A stretch of 64,000 nt of DNA from Lactococcus taiwanensis (GTDB lineage: Bacteria; Bacillota; Bacilli; Lactobacillales; Streptococcaceae): positions 124,001-188,000 of the forward strand of contig NZ_BNDT01000005.1 of assembly GCF_014905395.1 (NCBI RefSeq). The letters are read 5' to 3'. The notes under the pieces are model-generated. The model was not told the DNA's origin, made no database searches, and saw only the letters and a list, made by a program, of their open reading frames with translations. A program made the translations under genes and the position numbers. Positions within the stretch are counted from its first letter, which is position 1, and the number at the start of each line of letters is the position of its first letter. Positions 26,171 to 34,996 of this stretch are shown here, in pieces.

Positions 26171-26707
26171 TTATTTACCAGTTTTACCTTCTTTACGACG
26201 AACGTATTCACCAACGTAGCGGATCCCTTTACCTTTATAAGGTTCTGGAGCACGACGGCTACGGATGTAAGCAGCCATTTGACCAACAGCTTCTTTACTT
26301 ACACCTTCAACTACGATAGAAGTTGGAGTAGCAACAACAAACTTGATGCCTTCTGGAGCTTCTACTTCGTCTGGATGTGATTTACCAACTGACAATACAA
26401 GTTTAGTTCCTTGCAATTGTGCACGGTACCCAACCCCGATCATTTCAAGTGCTTTAGAGAAACCAGTTGAGACACCTTCTACCATGTTAGCAAGAAGGGC
26501 ACGAGTAGTTCCGTGGAGCATTTTCATTTCTTTAGTGTCGTTTGGACGTTTTACAGTGATTTCGTTTTCAGCGATTTCAAGTGTGATGTTTTCGTTGAAT
26601 GAACGAACAAGTTCACCTTTAGGTCCTTTGACAGTGACAGTTGCACCGTTTACGTCTACAGATACGCCTGCAGGGATAACGATGACTTTGTTACCAATAC
26701 GTGACAT
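26171..26707 (-). CDS. rplF: Ribosomal protein L6
   Basis: 178 residues, beginning [15 protein letters not shown] and ending with the L6 signature [21 protein letters not shown] 50S protein near the sarcin-ricin loop. The 142-bp gap before it (26708-26849) holds a palindromic repeat and a GCAGTCTGC hairpin. Confidence 0.98.
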   Translation of the reverse strand: MSRIGNKVIVIPAGVSVDVNGATVTVKGPKGELVRSFNENITLEIAENEITVKRPNDTKEMKMLHGTTRALLANMVEGVSTGFSKALEMIGVGYRAQLQGTKLVLSVGKSHPDEVEAPEGIKFVVATPTSIVVEGVSKEAVGQMAAYIRSRRAPEPYKGKGIRYVGEYVRRKEGKTGK

Positions 26708-26795
26708 GTTTTTTCTCCTGTTAAATTATCAGATTGCTCAGCAATCCGTTTTCACGGGTTTTAAATCAAGTGATTTAAAGAGTGTAGCGAGGCTA

Positions 26796-26811
26796 CTGAC
26801 AGAGCTGTCAG
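26796..26811. repeat. CTGAC-N6-GTCAG palindrome, copy 12 (rpsH-rplF gap)
   Basis: Centre AGAGCT; symmetry extends to CTACTGAC/GTCAGTA. Confidence 0.9.
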
Positions 26812-26849
26812 TAACTTCTAGTAGCAGTCTGCTTACGCAGATCGCCTAA

Positions 26850-27248
26850 TTACCAGATGTAGGCAATTACTTCACCACCAACATTGTTTTCGCGGGCAAC
26901 TTTATCAGTTACGACACCAGTAGATGTTGAGATGATTGCTGTACCAAGACCATTAAGAACTTTAGGTACATCGTCAGATTTCACGTAAACGCGAAGACCT
27001 GGTTTTGAAATACGTTTCAAGTTAGTGATAACTTTTTCGCCGTTTTTACCGTATTTAAGGAAAACGCGGATTACACCTTGTTTGTTATCTTCAACGTATT
27101 CAACGTCTTTCACGTAACCTTCAGCTTTGAGGATTTCAGCGATTTGACGTTTGATTTTAGATGCAGGTGCTTCAACAACATCGAATTTACGCATGTTACC
27201 ATTACGAATACGAGTCAAGAAGTCTGCAATTGGGTCAGTCATTACCAT
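26850..27248 (-). CDS. rpsH: Ribosomal protein S8
   Basis: 132 residues, [18 protein letters not shown]...GGEVIAYIW. The start at 27248 has AAGGAG upstream; the frame extends to 27368 only through the promoter region. In other bacteria S8 represses the spc operon. Here rpsH begins its own transcription unit, since a terminator follows rpsN and a near-consensus promoter precedes rpsH. Confidence 0.98.
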   Translation of the reverse strand: MVMTDPIADFLTRIRNGNMRKFDVVEAPASKIKRQIAEILKAEGYVKDVEYVEDNKQGVIRVFLKYGKNGEKVITNLKRISKPGLRVYVKSDDVPKVLNGLGTAIISTSTGVVTDKVARENNVGGEVIAYIW

Positions 27249-27339
27249 TAGTAATTTCTCCTTATTTGTAGTTTGGGCTTGTTCAAATCCCACTTTCAAA
27301 TTAATGAGGCCTTTTATATAAAAAAGACCGAACTTAATT

Positions 27340-27368
27340 AGTATAGCAGAACTTCCGCAGCATGTCAA
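27340..27368 (-). promoter_or_regulatory. Internal promoter for rpsH onwards
   Basis: On the minus strand TTGACA (27368-27363), 17 bp and TATACT (27345-27340). The leader is about 85 nt. Confidence 0.85.
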
Positions 27369-27380
27369 TACTTTTCTTTA

Positions 27381-27400
27381 CAATGTTTTCGGGTGTGTCC
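27381..27400 (-). repeat. CAATGTTTTCGGGTGT motif, copy B
   Basis: Shares sixteen bases with copy C at 21963 and continues GTC as in copy A at 34302. It lies between the rpsN terminator and the rpsH promoter. Confidence 0.6.
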
Positions 27401-27473
27401 TCCTTCTTGAGCCTTGCAAACTCTGACGCTTGCAACAAACAATGACTATATTTCTCTGGTATGGAAAACAAAA

Positions 27474-27500
27474 AAATACTGACGAAACTGTCAGTATTTT
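27474..27500 (-). terminator. Terminator after rpsN built on a CTGAC-N6-GTCAG palindrome (copy 13)
   Basis: The repeat at 27479-27494 (centre GAAACT) is flanked by AAAAAATA and TATTTTTG, so it can stop transcription inside the ribosomal cluster. Confidence 0.85.
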
Positions 27501-27521
27501 TGTTTATCAGTAATTATTGAA

Positions 27522-27707
27522 TTACCATGAAGCTTTTTTAACGCCTGGCAATTGACCTTTGTAAGCCAATTCGCGCAAGCAGATACGGCAAAGTTTAAAT
27601 TTGCGGTAAACTGAATGTGGACGTCCGCAACGTTCGCAACGAGTATAAGCTTGTGTTGAGAATTTTGCAGGGCGTTGGTTTTTAACAACCATAGATTTCT
27701 TAGCCAT
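27522..27707 (-). CDS. rpsN: Ribosomal protein S14, zinc-binding type
   Basis: 61 residues with two CxxC pairs (CERC and CRIC), the zinc-dependent form. Many Firmicutes switch to a zinc-free paralogue during zinc starvation; the zit zinc operon is 18 kb away. Confidence 0.98.
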
Positions 27708-27725
27708 TTATGTATTCTCCCTATC

Positions 27726-28268
27726 TTATTTAGCGAACGGCATGCCGAGTTTAGCAAGCAATTCGTGTGATTCTTCATCAGAGTTAGCAGTAGTTACGAT
27801 AACAATATCCATACCACGAACTTTATCAACATCATCATAGTTGATTTCTGGGAAAATCAATTGTTCCTTCACACCAAGTGTGTAGTTACCGCGACCGTCA
27901 AACGCTTTGTTTGAAACACCGTGGAAGTCACGTACACGTGGGAGTGAAACAGTAACCAATTTATCCAAGAATTCGTACATACGTTCGCCACGAAGTGTAA
28001 CTTTCGCACCGATTGGCATACCTTCACGAAGACGGAAAGCAGCAACTGATTTTTTAGCTTTAGTAATCAATGGTTTTTGACCAGAGATCAAAGCCAATTC
28101 AGCAACAGCTTTATCAAGGTTTTTAGAGTTGTTTACAGCATCTCCAACACCCATGTTGATAACAATTTTATCAACTTTTGGTACAGCCATGATTGAAGTG
28201 TAGTTGAATTTTTCAGTCAACGCTGGTACTACTTCGTTAGTATATTTATCTTTCAAACGATTAGTCAT
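27726..28268 (-). CDS. rplE: Ribosomal protein L5
   Basis: 180 residues ([21 protein letters not shown]), a 5S rRNA-binding 50S protein. It lies between rplX and rpsN with normal short gaps. Confidence 0.98.
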   Translation of the reverse strand: MTNRLKDKYTNEVVPALTEKFNYTSIMAVPKVDKIVINMGVGDAVNNSKNLDKAVAELALISGQKPLITKAKKSVAAFRLREGMPIGAKVTLRGERMYEFLDKLVTVSLPRVRDFHGVSNKAFDGRGNYTLGVKEQLIFPEINYDDVDKVRGMDIVIVTTANSDEESHELLAKLGMPFAK

Positions 28269-28287
28269 ATTATTTCTCCTTTCCGCC

Positions 28288-28593
28288 TTAGTCTAAAATT
28301 TCGCCAGATTTTTTGTTGAAACGAACTTTTTTGCCGTCAACAAATTTGTAACCTACACGACCAGCAACGCCATTTTTATCAAGCACTTGCACGTTAGAAA
28401 CGTGGATAGGAGCTTCGATTTCAAGAATAGCACCACTTGGGTTTTCTGCATTTGGTTTTTGGTGTTTCTTCATGATAGCAACACCTTCAACAACGACTTT
28501 ATTCATTTTTGGCAAAGCTTTAATGACTTTACCAGTTGTACCGCGGTCTTTACCTGCGATAACTTTAACTGTATCACCAGTTTTTACAAACAT
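28288..28593 (-). CDS. rplX: Ribosomal protein L24
   Basis: 101 residues with the KOW start [18 protein letters not shown]. The ATG at 28593 has GGAAA upstream; the frame to 28689 would cross a promoter. A consensus promoter and a GC-rich leader precede it. Confidence 0.97.
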   Translation of the reverse strand: MFVKTGDTVKVIAGKDRGTTGKVIKALPKMNKVVVEGVAIMKKHQKPNAENPSGAILEIEAPIHVSNVQVLDKNGVAGRVGYKFVDGKKVRFNKKSGEILD

Positions 28594-28602
28594 GTTTATT
28601 TC

Positions 28603-28655
28603 CTTTCTTACGCCCTCAGGGGCACCCTGTCCCTCTCGGTAGCAGGGGACTATGC
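28603..28655 (-). ncRNA. GC-rich structured leader of rplX
   Basis: Between the promoter and the ATG the minus strand can form CCCTG/CAGGG (or GTCCC/GGGAC) and then GCCC/GGGC hairpins. The GC content is far above the surroundings. Possibly a ribosomal-protein binding site; I cannot name the ligand. Confidence 0.45.
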
Positions 28656-28660
28656 TGTTA

Positions 28661-28689
28661 ATAGTAACAGTAAAATATGATTCTGTCAA
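28661..28689 (-). promoter_or_regulatory. Internal promoter for rplX onwards
   Basis: On the minus strand TTGACA (28689-28684), 17 bp and TACTAT (28666-28661). A small ATCATA/TATGAT hairpin (28708-28723) lies between it and rplN. Confidence 0.85.
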
Positions 28690-28729
28690 AGAAGACTCTT
28701 TAACAAAATCATACTTTTATGATGCTTGA

Positions 28730-29098
28730 TTAAAGTACTTCAGGAGCAAGTGACACGATCTTCATGTAGCCGCCTTCGCGGAGTTCACGTGCAACTGGTC
28801 CAAAGATACGAGTTCCGCGAGGAGTTTTATCATCACGGATAAGTACTGCTGCGTTTTCATCAAATTTGATGTATGAACCGTCTGGACGTTTCGCACCAGA
28901 TTTAGTACGAACGATAACGGCTTTCACAACGTCACCTTTTTTAACTGCTCCACCAGGGGCAGCTGATTTAACTGTAGCTACAATGATATCACCGATACCA
29001 GCGAACTTACGGCTTGAACCACCGAGAACACGGATTGTCAAAAGTTCTTTAGCACCTGAGTTATCTGCAACTTTCAAACGAGATTCTGTTTGAATCAT
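28730..29098 (-). CDS. rplN: Ribosomal protein L14
   Basis: 122 residues, [19 protein letters not shown]...[10 protein letters not shown], fully typical. It is the last gene before the internal rplX promoter. Confidence 0.98.
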   Translation of the reverse strand: MIQTESRLKVADNSGAKELLTIRVLGGSSRKFAGIGDIIVATVKSAAPGGAVKKGDVVKAVIVRTKSGAKRPDGSYIKFDENAAVLIRDDKTPRGTRIFGPVARELREGGYMKIVSLAPEVL

Positions 29099-29120
29099 GC
29101 TATATTCCTCCTAGTTTTGC

Positions 29121-29381
29121 TTAGATAATAACTGCTTCTTCAACGATTTCTACAAGACGGAAATGTTTGTCCTTAGACAAAGGACGAGTTTCCATGATAC
29201 GAACGATGTCGCCAGTTTTTGCAGTGTTGTTTTCGTCGTGAGCTTTATATTTTTTTGAGTAATTGATACGTTTACCATAGACAGGGTGGTTACGCTTAGT
29301 TTCTACGACAACAGTGATGGTTTTATCCATTTTGTCTGAAACCACGCGGCCTTGATAAACTTTACGTTGTTTGCGTTCCAT
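29121..29381 (-). CDS. rpsQ: Ribosomal protein S17
   Basis: 86 residues with the OB-fold start [20 protein letters not shown] 30S body protein. Confidence 0.98.
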   Translation of the reverse strand: MERKQRKVYQGRVVSDKMDKTITVVVETKRNHPVYGKRINYSKKYKAHDENNTAKTGDIVRIMETRPLSKDKHFRLVEIVEEAVII

Positions 29382-29401
29382 TTATAGTTTCTCCTGACCT
29401 A

Positions 29402-29611
29402 TTATTTGTTCAATTCAGCTTGCACAGTTTTTACACGTGCAATAGTTTTCTTGACTTCATCAAGCTTAGCTGTGTTTTCGAGACGACCAGCTGCTGCTTG
29501 GAAACGAAGATCAAACAATTCTTTTTTCAATTCTGCTTCACGAGCTGTCAATTCTTCAACTGACAATGCGCGCAAATCTTTAAGAAGTGATTTAGTTTCG
29601 CTCAATTTCAT
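29402..29611 (-). CDS. rpmC: Ribosomal protein L29
   Basis: 69 residues, a helical hairpin protein at the tunnel exit. Its start codon overlaps the end of rplP by one base, so the two are translationally coupled. Confidence 0.97.
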   Translation of the reverse strand: MKLSETKSLLKDLRALSVEELTAREAELKKELFDLRFQAAAGRLENTAKLDEVKKTIARVKTVQAELNK

Positions 29612-30024
29612 TACGCTTCACCTCGTTTCACAAATTTAGTTTTAACAGGAAGTTTGTGTGAAGCAAGACGCAACGCTTCGCGTGCAGTTTCTTCACTAAC
29701 GCCGCCCAATTCAAACATGACAACGCCACGTTTAACTGGAGCAACCCAACCTTCAGGAGCACCTTTCCCTGAACCCATACGCACACCAATAGCTTTGGCT
29801 GTGTATGATTTGTGAGGGAAGATTTTAATCCAAACTTGACCGTTACGTTTCATGTAACGAGTCATAGCAATACGGGCTGCTTCGATTTGACGGTTAGTAA
29901 TCCAGTGAGATGTAGTCGCTTGAAGACCATATTCACCGAATGATACTGTATCGCCACCTTTAGCATAACCGCGCATTTTACCGCGGAATTCACGACGGTG
30001 TTTTACACGTTTTGGTACTAACAT
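29611..30024 (-). CDS. rplP: Ribosomal protein L16
   Basis: 137 residues, [19 protein letters not shown], with the conserved [17 protein letters not shown] loop near the peptidyl transferase centre. Confidence 0.98.
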   Translation of the reverse strand: MLVPKRVKHRREFRGKMRGYAKGGDTVSFGEYGLQATTSHWITNRQIEAARIAMTRYMKRNGQVWIKIFPHKSYTAKAIGVRMGSGKGAPEGWVAPVKRGVVMFELGGVSEETAREALRLASHKLPVKTKFVKRGEA

Positions 30025-30027
30025 GGA

Positions 30028-30681
30028 TTATTTTTCTCCTTTCACAGATTTTTTAGTAGGGAGAACTTCACCACGGTAGATCCAAACTTTAACGCCGAGT
30101 TTACCGTAAGTAGTGTCTGCTTCTTCCCAAGCATAGTCGATATCCGCACGAAGTGTGTGGAGTGGAACTGTACCTTCTGAATAACCTTCAGCACGGGCAA
30201 TATCAGCACCATTCAAACGACCAGAAACTTGAGTTTTGATCCCTTTTGCACCAGCGCGCATTGCACGTTGGATCGCTTGTTTTTGAGCACGACGGAAAGC
30301 GATACGTGCTTCGAGTTGACGAGCAATTCCTTCACCAACAAGGTGTGCGTCCAAATCAGGTTTTTTGATTTCGACGATGTTGATGTGAACTTGTTTACCA
30401 GTGAGTTTGTTGAGTTCTGCACGGAGTGCATCAACGTTAGCTCCTGATTTACCAATAACCATACCTGGTTTTGCTGTGTGCAAAGTTACGATAACTTTGT
30501 TAATTGCACGTTCAGTTTCAATCAATGATACTGAAGCATCAGCAAGTTTAGTTTGGATAAGTTGACGAATTGCCAAGTCTTCGTGAAGGTAATCCGCATA
30601 TTCTTTTTCAGCATACCATTTGGCATCCCAATCGCGAATAACGCCAACACGCATACCAATTGGATGTACTTTTTGACCCAC
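30028..30681 (-). CDS. rpsC: Ribosomal protein S3
   Basis: 217 residues with a KH domain ([18 protein letters not shown]) and the S3 C-terminal domain. It lies at the mRNA entry site. Three bases separate it from rplP. Confidence 0.98.
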   Translation of the reverse strand: MGQKVHPIGMRVGVIRDWDAKWYAEKEYADYLHEDLAIRQLIQTKLADASVSLIETERAINKVIVTLHTAKPGMVIGKSGANVDALRAELNKLTGKQVHINIVEIKKPDLDAHLVGEGIARQLEARIAFRRAQKQAIQRAMRAGAKGIKTQVSGRLNGADIARAEGYSEGTVPLHTLRADIDYAWEEADTTYGKLGVKVWIYRGEVLPTKKSVKGEK

Positions 30682-30693
30682 GTTTTTACCTCC

Positions 30694-31041
30694 TTATTCT
30701 TTCTCAGCTACAACTACAGTGATGTGAGCTGTACGTTTGTTAATTGGTGAAGCTGAACCTTTGGCACGTGGACGGAAACGTTTCATTGTTGGTCCTTCGT
30801 TAACAAATGTTTCGCTTACTACCAAGTTAGCTTTTTCAAGACCAAAGTTATTTTCTGCATTAGCGATAGCACTATTAAGTACTTTTTCAACTTCTACAGC
30901 AGCTTTAGTCGGTGTAAATTTCAAGATTGCAATTGCATCTGCAACACGTTTCCCGCGGATAAGATCGATAACAAGACGAGTCTTACGAGGTGAAACGCGA
31001 ACTGTTTTAGCAGTTGCTTTAGCTGAAGTAATTTCTGCCAT
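30694..31041 (-). CDS. rplV: Ribosomal protein L22
   Basis: 115 residues, with the long beta hairpin ([21 protein letters not shown]) that lines the exit tunnel and is a site of macrolide resistance changes. Confidence 0.98.
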   Translation of the reverse strand: MAEITSAKATAKTVRVSPRKTRLVIDLIRGKRVADAIAILKFTPTKAAVEVEKVLNSAIANAENNFGLEKANLVVSETFVNEGPTMKRFRPRAKGSASPINKRTAHITVVVAEKE

Positions 31042-31056
31042 TTTATTCTCCTCCTA

Positions 31057-31335
31057 TTAGCGACGTGTTTTCTTGTCGTCAGCAGCGTGACCACGGTAAG
31101 TACGAGTTGGTGCGAATTCACCAAGTTTGTGTCCAACCATATCTTCTTGAACGTAAACTGGTACGTGTTTGCGACCATCGTAAACAGCAATTGTAAGTCC
31201 TACAAAGTTAGGGAAGATTGTAGAACGGCGTGACCAAGTTTTGATCACAGATTTTCTTTCGGCGTTAGCTTGAGCTTCAACTTTTTTCATCAAATGCTCA
31301 TCGACGAAAGGTCCTTTTTTAAGACTACGACCCAT
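31057..31335 (-). CDS. rpsS: Ribosomal protein S19
   Basis: 92 residues, [20 protein letters not shown]. The ATG at 31335 is the conserved start; the frame to 31422 runs through the gap after rplB. That 155-bp gap contains a long hairpin. Confidence 0.98.
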   Translation of the reverse strand: MGRSLKKGPFVDEHLMKKVEAQANAERKSVIKTWSRRSTIFPNFVGLTIAVYDGRKHVPVYVQEDMVGHKLGEFAPTRTYRGHAADDKKTRR

Positions 31336-31421
31336 TTTGCGAGTTTCTCCTTTAAAATTTTGTACCACTACCGCTACTAAGGCGGAGTTGGCGGAATTAT
31401 AGATGCACTTTCGACATCTCA

Positions 31422-31450
31422 TTAAATTTGATAAGCTTTATCAAATTTAA
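31422..31450. repeat. 13-bp perfect inverted repeat between rplB and rpsS
   Basis: TTAAATTTGATAA (31422-31434) and TTATCAAATTTAA (31438-31450) with a 3-base centre. There is no T-tract, so it is not a standard terminator. Confidence 0.8.
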
Positions 31451-31490
31451 CAAGACGCCGAGAAGGCTCTTGTGAAAATAAAGCGACTTA

Positions 31491-32321
31491 TTAGTCGTTG
31501 ATACGACGAACGATAAGTTTGCTTGATTTTGCTTTCTTGTTGCGAGTCTTGAGACCAAGAGCTGGTTTGCCCCATGGTGTCATTGGTGACTTGCGACCAA
31601 CTGGTTGACGACCTTCACCACCACCGTGTGGGTGATCGTTAGGGTTCATTACAGAACCACGAACTGTTGGGCGGATACCCATGTGACGTGTACGTCCTGC
31701 TTTACCAAGGTTGATCAAGTTTTGTTGTTCATTACCTACAACACCGACAGTAGCACGGCAACTTGAAAGGATCATACGAACTTCGCCTGATTGAAGACGA
31801 ACAAGTGTGTATTTACCTTCAGTACCAAGTACTTGAGCTGAAGCACCAGCTGAACGAACCAATTGTCCGCCTTTTCCTGGTTTCAATTCGATATTGTGGA
31901 TCAATGTACCAACTGGAATGTTAGCAAGTGGCAATGCGTTACCAACTTTGATATCGGCATCAGGGCCAGATACAACTGTCATTCCTACTTCAAGGCCTTT
32001 AGGAGCCAAGATGTATGATTTAACACCGTTAGCGTAAGTAAGCAAAGCGATGTTTGCTGTACGGTTTGGATCATATTCAATTGTAGAAACTTTGGCAACT
32101 ACGTTGTCAGTTGTACGTTTGAAATCGATCAGACGGTATTTACGTTTGTGACCACCACCGTGATGGCGGACTGTGATACGACCAGTGTTATTACGACCAG
32201 CAGTTTTGCTCATGCTTACAAGCAAGCTCTTTTCAGGAGTACTTGTAGTGATTTCAGCGAAGTCGCTACCAGTCATGTTACGACGACCGTTTGTGGTAGG
32301 TTTGTAAACTTTAATTCCCAC
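31491..32321 (-). CDS. rplB: Ribosomal protein L2
   Basis: 276 residues, with [17 protein letters not shown] and the catalytically important [14 protein letters not shown] loop. A 50S core protein. Confidence 0.98.
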   Translation of the reverse strand: MGIKVYKPTTNGRRNMTGSDFAEITTSTPEKSLLVSMSKTAGRNNTGRITVRHHGGGHKRKYRLIDFKRTTDNVVAKVSTIEYDPNRTANIALLTYANGVKSYILAPKGLEVGMTVVSGPDADIKVGNALPLANIPVGTLIHNIELKPGKGGQLVRSAGASAQVLGTEGKYTLVRLQSGEVRMILSSCRATVGVVGNEQQNLINLGKAGRTRHMGIRPTVRGSVMNPNDHPHGGGEGRQPVGRKSPMTPWGKPALGLKTRNKKAKSSKLIVRRIND

Positions 32322-32336
32322 GATTTTCCTCCTCTA

Positions 32337-32630
32337 TTATTCTGCGTCTTCACCGAAGATTTCGATTGTTTTAGAATCTTCAGTTAAAGTAACGATAGCT
32401 TTTTTGTAGCCTGATTTAGTACCAGTGTATTTACCAACACGTTTAGATTTTGGTTTTACGCTGATTGTATTTACTGAGGCAACTTTTACATCAAATACAG
32501 CTTCAACAGCTTGTTTGATGAGTAATTTATGCGCACGTGAATCTACTTCGAAAGTGTATTTCTTTTGATCCATTGCTTGCATAGAAGCTTCAGTGATGAT
32601 AGGTTTACGGATGATATCATAAAGTGACAT
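32337..32630 (-). CDS. rplW: Ribosomal protein L23
   Basis: 97 residues; the docking site for trigger factor and SRP at the tunnel exit. Its start overlaps the rplD stop by one base. Confidence 0.98.
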   Translation of the reverse strand: MSLYDIIRKPIITEASMQAMDQKKYTFEVDSRAHKLLIKQAVEAVFDVKVASVNTISVKPKSKRVGKYTGTKSGYKKAIVTLTEDSKTIEIFGEDAE

Positions 32631-33256
32631 TATGCAAGAACCTCCTCAATTTGTGTCAATGCTGATTGAACCACAAGGAGTTTGTCAGCGTTAACGATGT
32701 CAAGTACAGATGCTGAGTTAGCAGTTGTAACTTTCACGTTTGCGAGGTTACGAGCAGAACGTTCTGCAAATTCGTTACCTTCGTTTGGAAGAACCACAAG
32801 AACTTTGCGTTCAATTGAAAGTGCTGAAATTACTTTTGCAAATTCAGCAGTTTTTGGAGCTGCAAAGTCAAGGGCGTCAACAGCGATCAATTTGCCATCA
32901 GCAACTTTTGTTGAGTAAACTGATTTAAGTGCCAATTGACGAACTTTTTGTGGAAGTTTGTAGGCATAGCTACGTGGATTTGGACCGAAGACAGTCCCAC
33001 CACCACGCCATTGTGGAGAGCGGGTAGAACCTTGACGGGCACGACCTGTACCTTTTTGACGCCATGGTTTTTTACCACCACCAGATACAGCAGAGCGGTT
33101 TTTATGCGCGTGTGTACCTTGGCGAAGGCTAGCGCGTTGTGAGATTACAACGTCGAATACGACAGATTCATTTGGTTCGATACCAAATACTGAGTCGTTA
33201 AGTGTAACTTCACCAGCTTGTGAACCATCTTGTTTAAATAATGATACTTTTGCCAT
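32630..33256 (-). CDS. rplD: Ribosomal protein L4
   Basis: 208 residues with the extended tunnel loop [25 protein letters not shown]. In enterobacteria L4 also represses the S10 operon through its leader; the hairpin in the rpsJ leader here could serve a similar role, but that is inference. Confidence 0.98.
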   Translation of the reverse strand: MAKVSLFKQDGSQAGEVTLNDSVFGIEPNESVVFDVVISQRASLRQGTHAHKNRSAVSGGGKKPWRQKGTGRARQGSTRSPQWRGGGTVFGPNPRSYAYKLPQKVRQLALKSVYSTKVADGKLIAVDALDFAAPKTAEFAKVISALSIERKVLVVLPNEGNEFAERSARNLANVKVTTANSASVLDIVNADKLLVVQSALTQIEEVLA

Positions 33257-33281
33257 TATAGATTTCTATCTCCTTTCCTTC

Positions 33282-33905
33282 TTATTTAGCTTTGATCGCT
33301 GATTTAATTACGATCAATGATTTCTTAGCACCTGGGACATTACCTTTTACAAGGATAACATTCTTTTCAGGAAGCACTTGTGCGATAACAAGGTTTTGTA
33401 CAGTAACACGTTTGTTACCCATACGTCCAGCAAGTTTTTTACCTTTTGGAACTTTGTTAGCTGCAACAGGACCCATTGAACCAGGACGACGGTGGTAACG
33501 TGAACCGTGGGCCATAGGACCACGTGATTGACCATGACGTTTGATTGGGCCTTGGAAACCTTTACCTTTAGAAGTTCCGGTAACATCAACGACATCTCCA
33601 GCCGCAAATGTATCAACAGTGATTTCTGCTCCTACTTCAGCGCCTTCGAGTCCTTTGAATTCACGAACGAAGCGCTTAGGAGTCGTATTAGCTTTAGCAG
33701 CATGACCTTTGGCAGGTTTGTTAGTCAAAACTTCACGAAGTGTATCGAAACCAACTTGAGTTGCTTCGTAACCGTCTGTTTCAACAGTTTTAACTTGAAG
33801 AACTGTGTTAGGAGTCGCTTCGATCACTGTTACGGGGATAAGTTCGCCGTTTTCAGTGAAGATTTGAGTCATTCCCACTTTTTTCCCTAAGATTCCTTTT
33901 GACAT
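33282..33905 (-). CDS. rplC: Ribosomal protein L3
   Basis: 207 residues, beginning [20 protein letters not shown], with the [20 protein letters not shown] region reaching the peptidyl transferase centre. Confidence 0.98.
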   Translation of the reverse strand: MSKGILGKKVGMTQIFTENGELIPVTVIEATPNTVLQVKTVETDGYEATQVGFDTLREVLTNKPAKGHAAKANTTPKRFVREFKGLEGAEVGAEITVDTFAAGDVVDVTGTSKGKGFQGPIKRHGQSRGPMAHGSRYHRRPGSMGPVAANKVPKGKKLAGRMGNKRVTVQNLVIAQVLPEKNVILVKGNVPGAKKSLIVIKSAIKAK

Positions 33906-33923
33906 GAGAATTACCTTTCTTAA

Positions 33924-34232
33924 TTAGAGTTTAATTTCGATGTTTACACCACTTGGCAAATCGAGTTTCATCAATGAATCAACAGTTTTTTGTGTTGGTT
34001 CGATGATGTCAATCAAGCGTTTGTGTGTACGCATTTCGAATTGTTCGCGTGAGTCTTTGTATTTGTGAGTCGCGCGGATAACAGTGTAGACGCTACGGTC
34101 AGTAGGAAGTGGAATTGGACCACTCACTTCTGCGTTTGTACGTTTAGCAGTTTCTACGATTTTTTCTGCAGCTGCATCAAGGATACGATGTTCGTATGCT
34201 TTCAAGCGAATGCGAATTTTTTTAGTTGCCAT
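33924..34232 (-). CDS. rpsJ: Ribosomal protein S10
   Basis: 102 residues, [19 protein letters not shown]. First gene of the S10 operon, with GAGGAG before the ATG. It is also the transcription factor NusE. It is preceded by a strong promoter and a leader of about 125 nt. Confidence 0.98.
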
Positions 34233-34282
34233 TTTTTCTCCTCTCGTCTATTGTATTCAATAGGCTAGCTCAACGGGAAAAC

Positions 34283-34319
34283 CGACACGTTAGGTATGGC
34301 AATACCTTCGGGTGTGTCG
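34283..34319 (-). ncRNA. S10 operon leader hairpin
   Basis: CGACAC (34283-34288) pairs with GTGTCG (34314-34319), and inside it GGTAT (34293-34297) pairs with ATACC (34302-34306). The right arm includes copy A of the TTCGGGTGTGTC motif. Candidate autoregulatory site; the ligand is not known. Confidence 0.55.
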
Positions 34320-34366
34320 CAACCTCTCGTTTCATCGCTACATACTGTTTTTAACAGCACTTGTCT

Positions 34367-34395
34367 ATTCTATCAAAGCAACCTTTTCTTGTCAA
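34367..34395 (-). promoter_or_regulatory. Promoter of the S10 operon
   Basis: On the minus strand TTGACA (34395-34390), 17 bp and TAGAAT (34372-34367). Confidence 0.9.
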
Positions 34396-34533
34396 GGCTT
34401 TTTTGAGATTTTATTTAATTTATTTTTAAATCGAACTTCCACTGTAATTTTTCATTTTCTTCTCTCTAATAATCCAGTGTTAATGAGGGATAAAACAGTG
34501 TATTCTGTTTACTTCAGTTGAGGACGCTTTATT

Positions 34534-34561
34534 TTGTAGCGATTTAAGTTTTTGGTATAAT
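34534..34561 (+). promoter_or_regulatory. mscL promoter
   Basis: TTGTAG (34534-34539), 16 bp and TATAAT (34556-34561). Confidence 0.75.
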
Positions 34562-34590
34562 TTAAGAAACAAACGTTATTAGGAGGACTT

Positions 34591-34959
34591 ATGTTAAAAG
34601 AATTTAAGGATTTTGTGTTACGCGGGAACGTCTTGGACTTGGCCGTTGGGGTCATTATCGGGGCTGCTTTTACCGCTTTGGTTAAATCTTTAGTAGATAA
34701 TCTGATCAACCCTTTAATTGGGATGTTCGTGCAAAGCACTGCACTAGCGCATCTATCGGTTACCATTGGTAAAACTAAATTTACTTATGGGGCATTCTTG
34801 AATGACGTCATTAACTTCGTCATTACAGCTTTTGTCATTTTTATGTTGATCAAGATTATCAATAAGATTTTCCCTAAAAAGGAGGAAGTCGTCCAAGAAG
34901 AAAAGAACGAAGAATTGGAAACTTTACAAGAAATTCGCGACTTGTTGAAAAAACAATAA
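34591..34959 (+). CDS. mscL: Large-conductance mechanosensitive channel
   Basis: The 122-residue protein has the MscL N-terminal helix [21 protein letters not shown], two membrane helices and a charged C-terminal helix. The homopentamer opens on membrane tension to release solutes in hypo-osmotic shock. AGGAGG precedes the ATG. It is one of the few plus-strand genes and is a single-gene unit with its own promoter and palindrome-type terminator. Confidence 0.97.
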   Translation: MLKEFKDFVLRGNVLDLAVGVIIGAAFTALVKSLVDNLINPLIGMFVQSTALAHLSVTIGKTKFTYGAFLNDVINFVITAFVIFMLIKIINKIFPKKEEVVQEEKNEELETLQEIRDLLKKQ

Positions 34960-34960
34960 A

Positions 34961-34996
34961 AAAAAATTACTGACAGTTTCGTCAGTAATTTTTTTA
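34961..34996. terminator. mscL / MATE convergent terminator built on a CTGAC-N6-GTCAG palindrome (copy 14)
   Basis: The repeat at 34970-34985 (centre AGTTTC) is flanked by AAAAAATTA and TAATTTTTT and can act in both directions. Confidence 0.9.

Larger units (their letters stand above)
34233..34590. other. Divergent region rpsJ / mscL
   Basis: From left to right it holds the rpsJ ribosome site, a nested leader hairpin (34283-34319), a CTGTT/AACAG hairpin near 34345-34357, the rpsJ promoter (34367-34395), an AT-rich stretch with no gene, and the mscL promoter (34534-34561). Confidence 0.75.

Noticed and set aside
26850-27368. Extended S8 starting at 27368
   Set aside because: The added 40 codons cover a promoter and are not part of the conserved S8 family; AAGGAG precedes the ATG at 27248.
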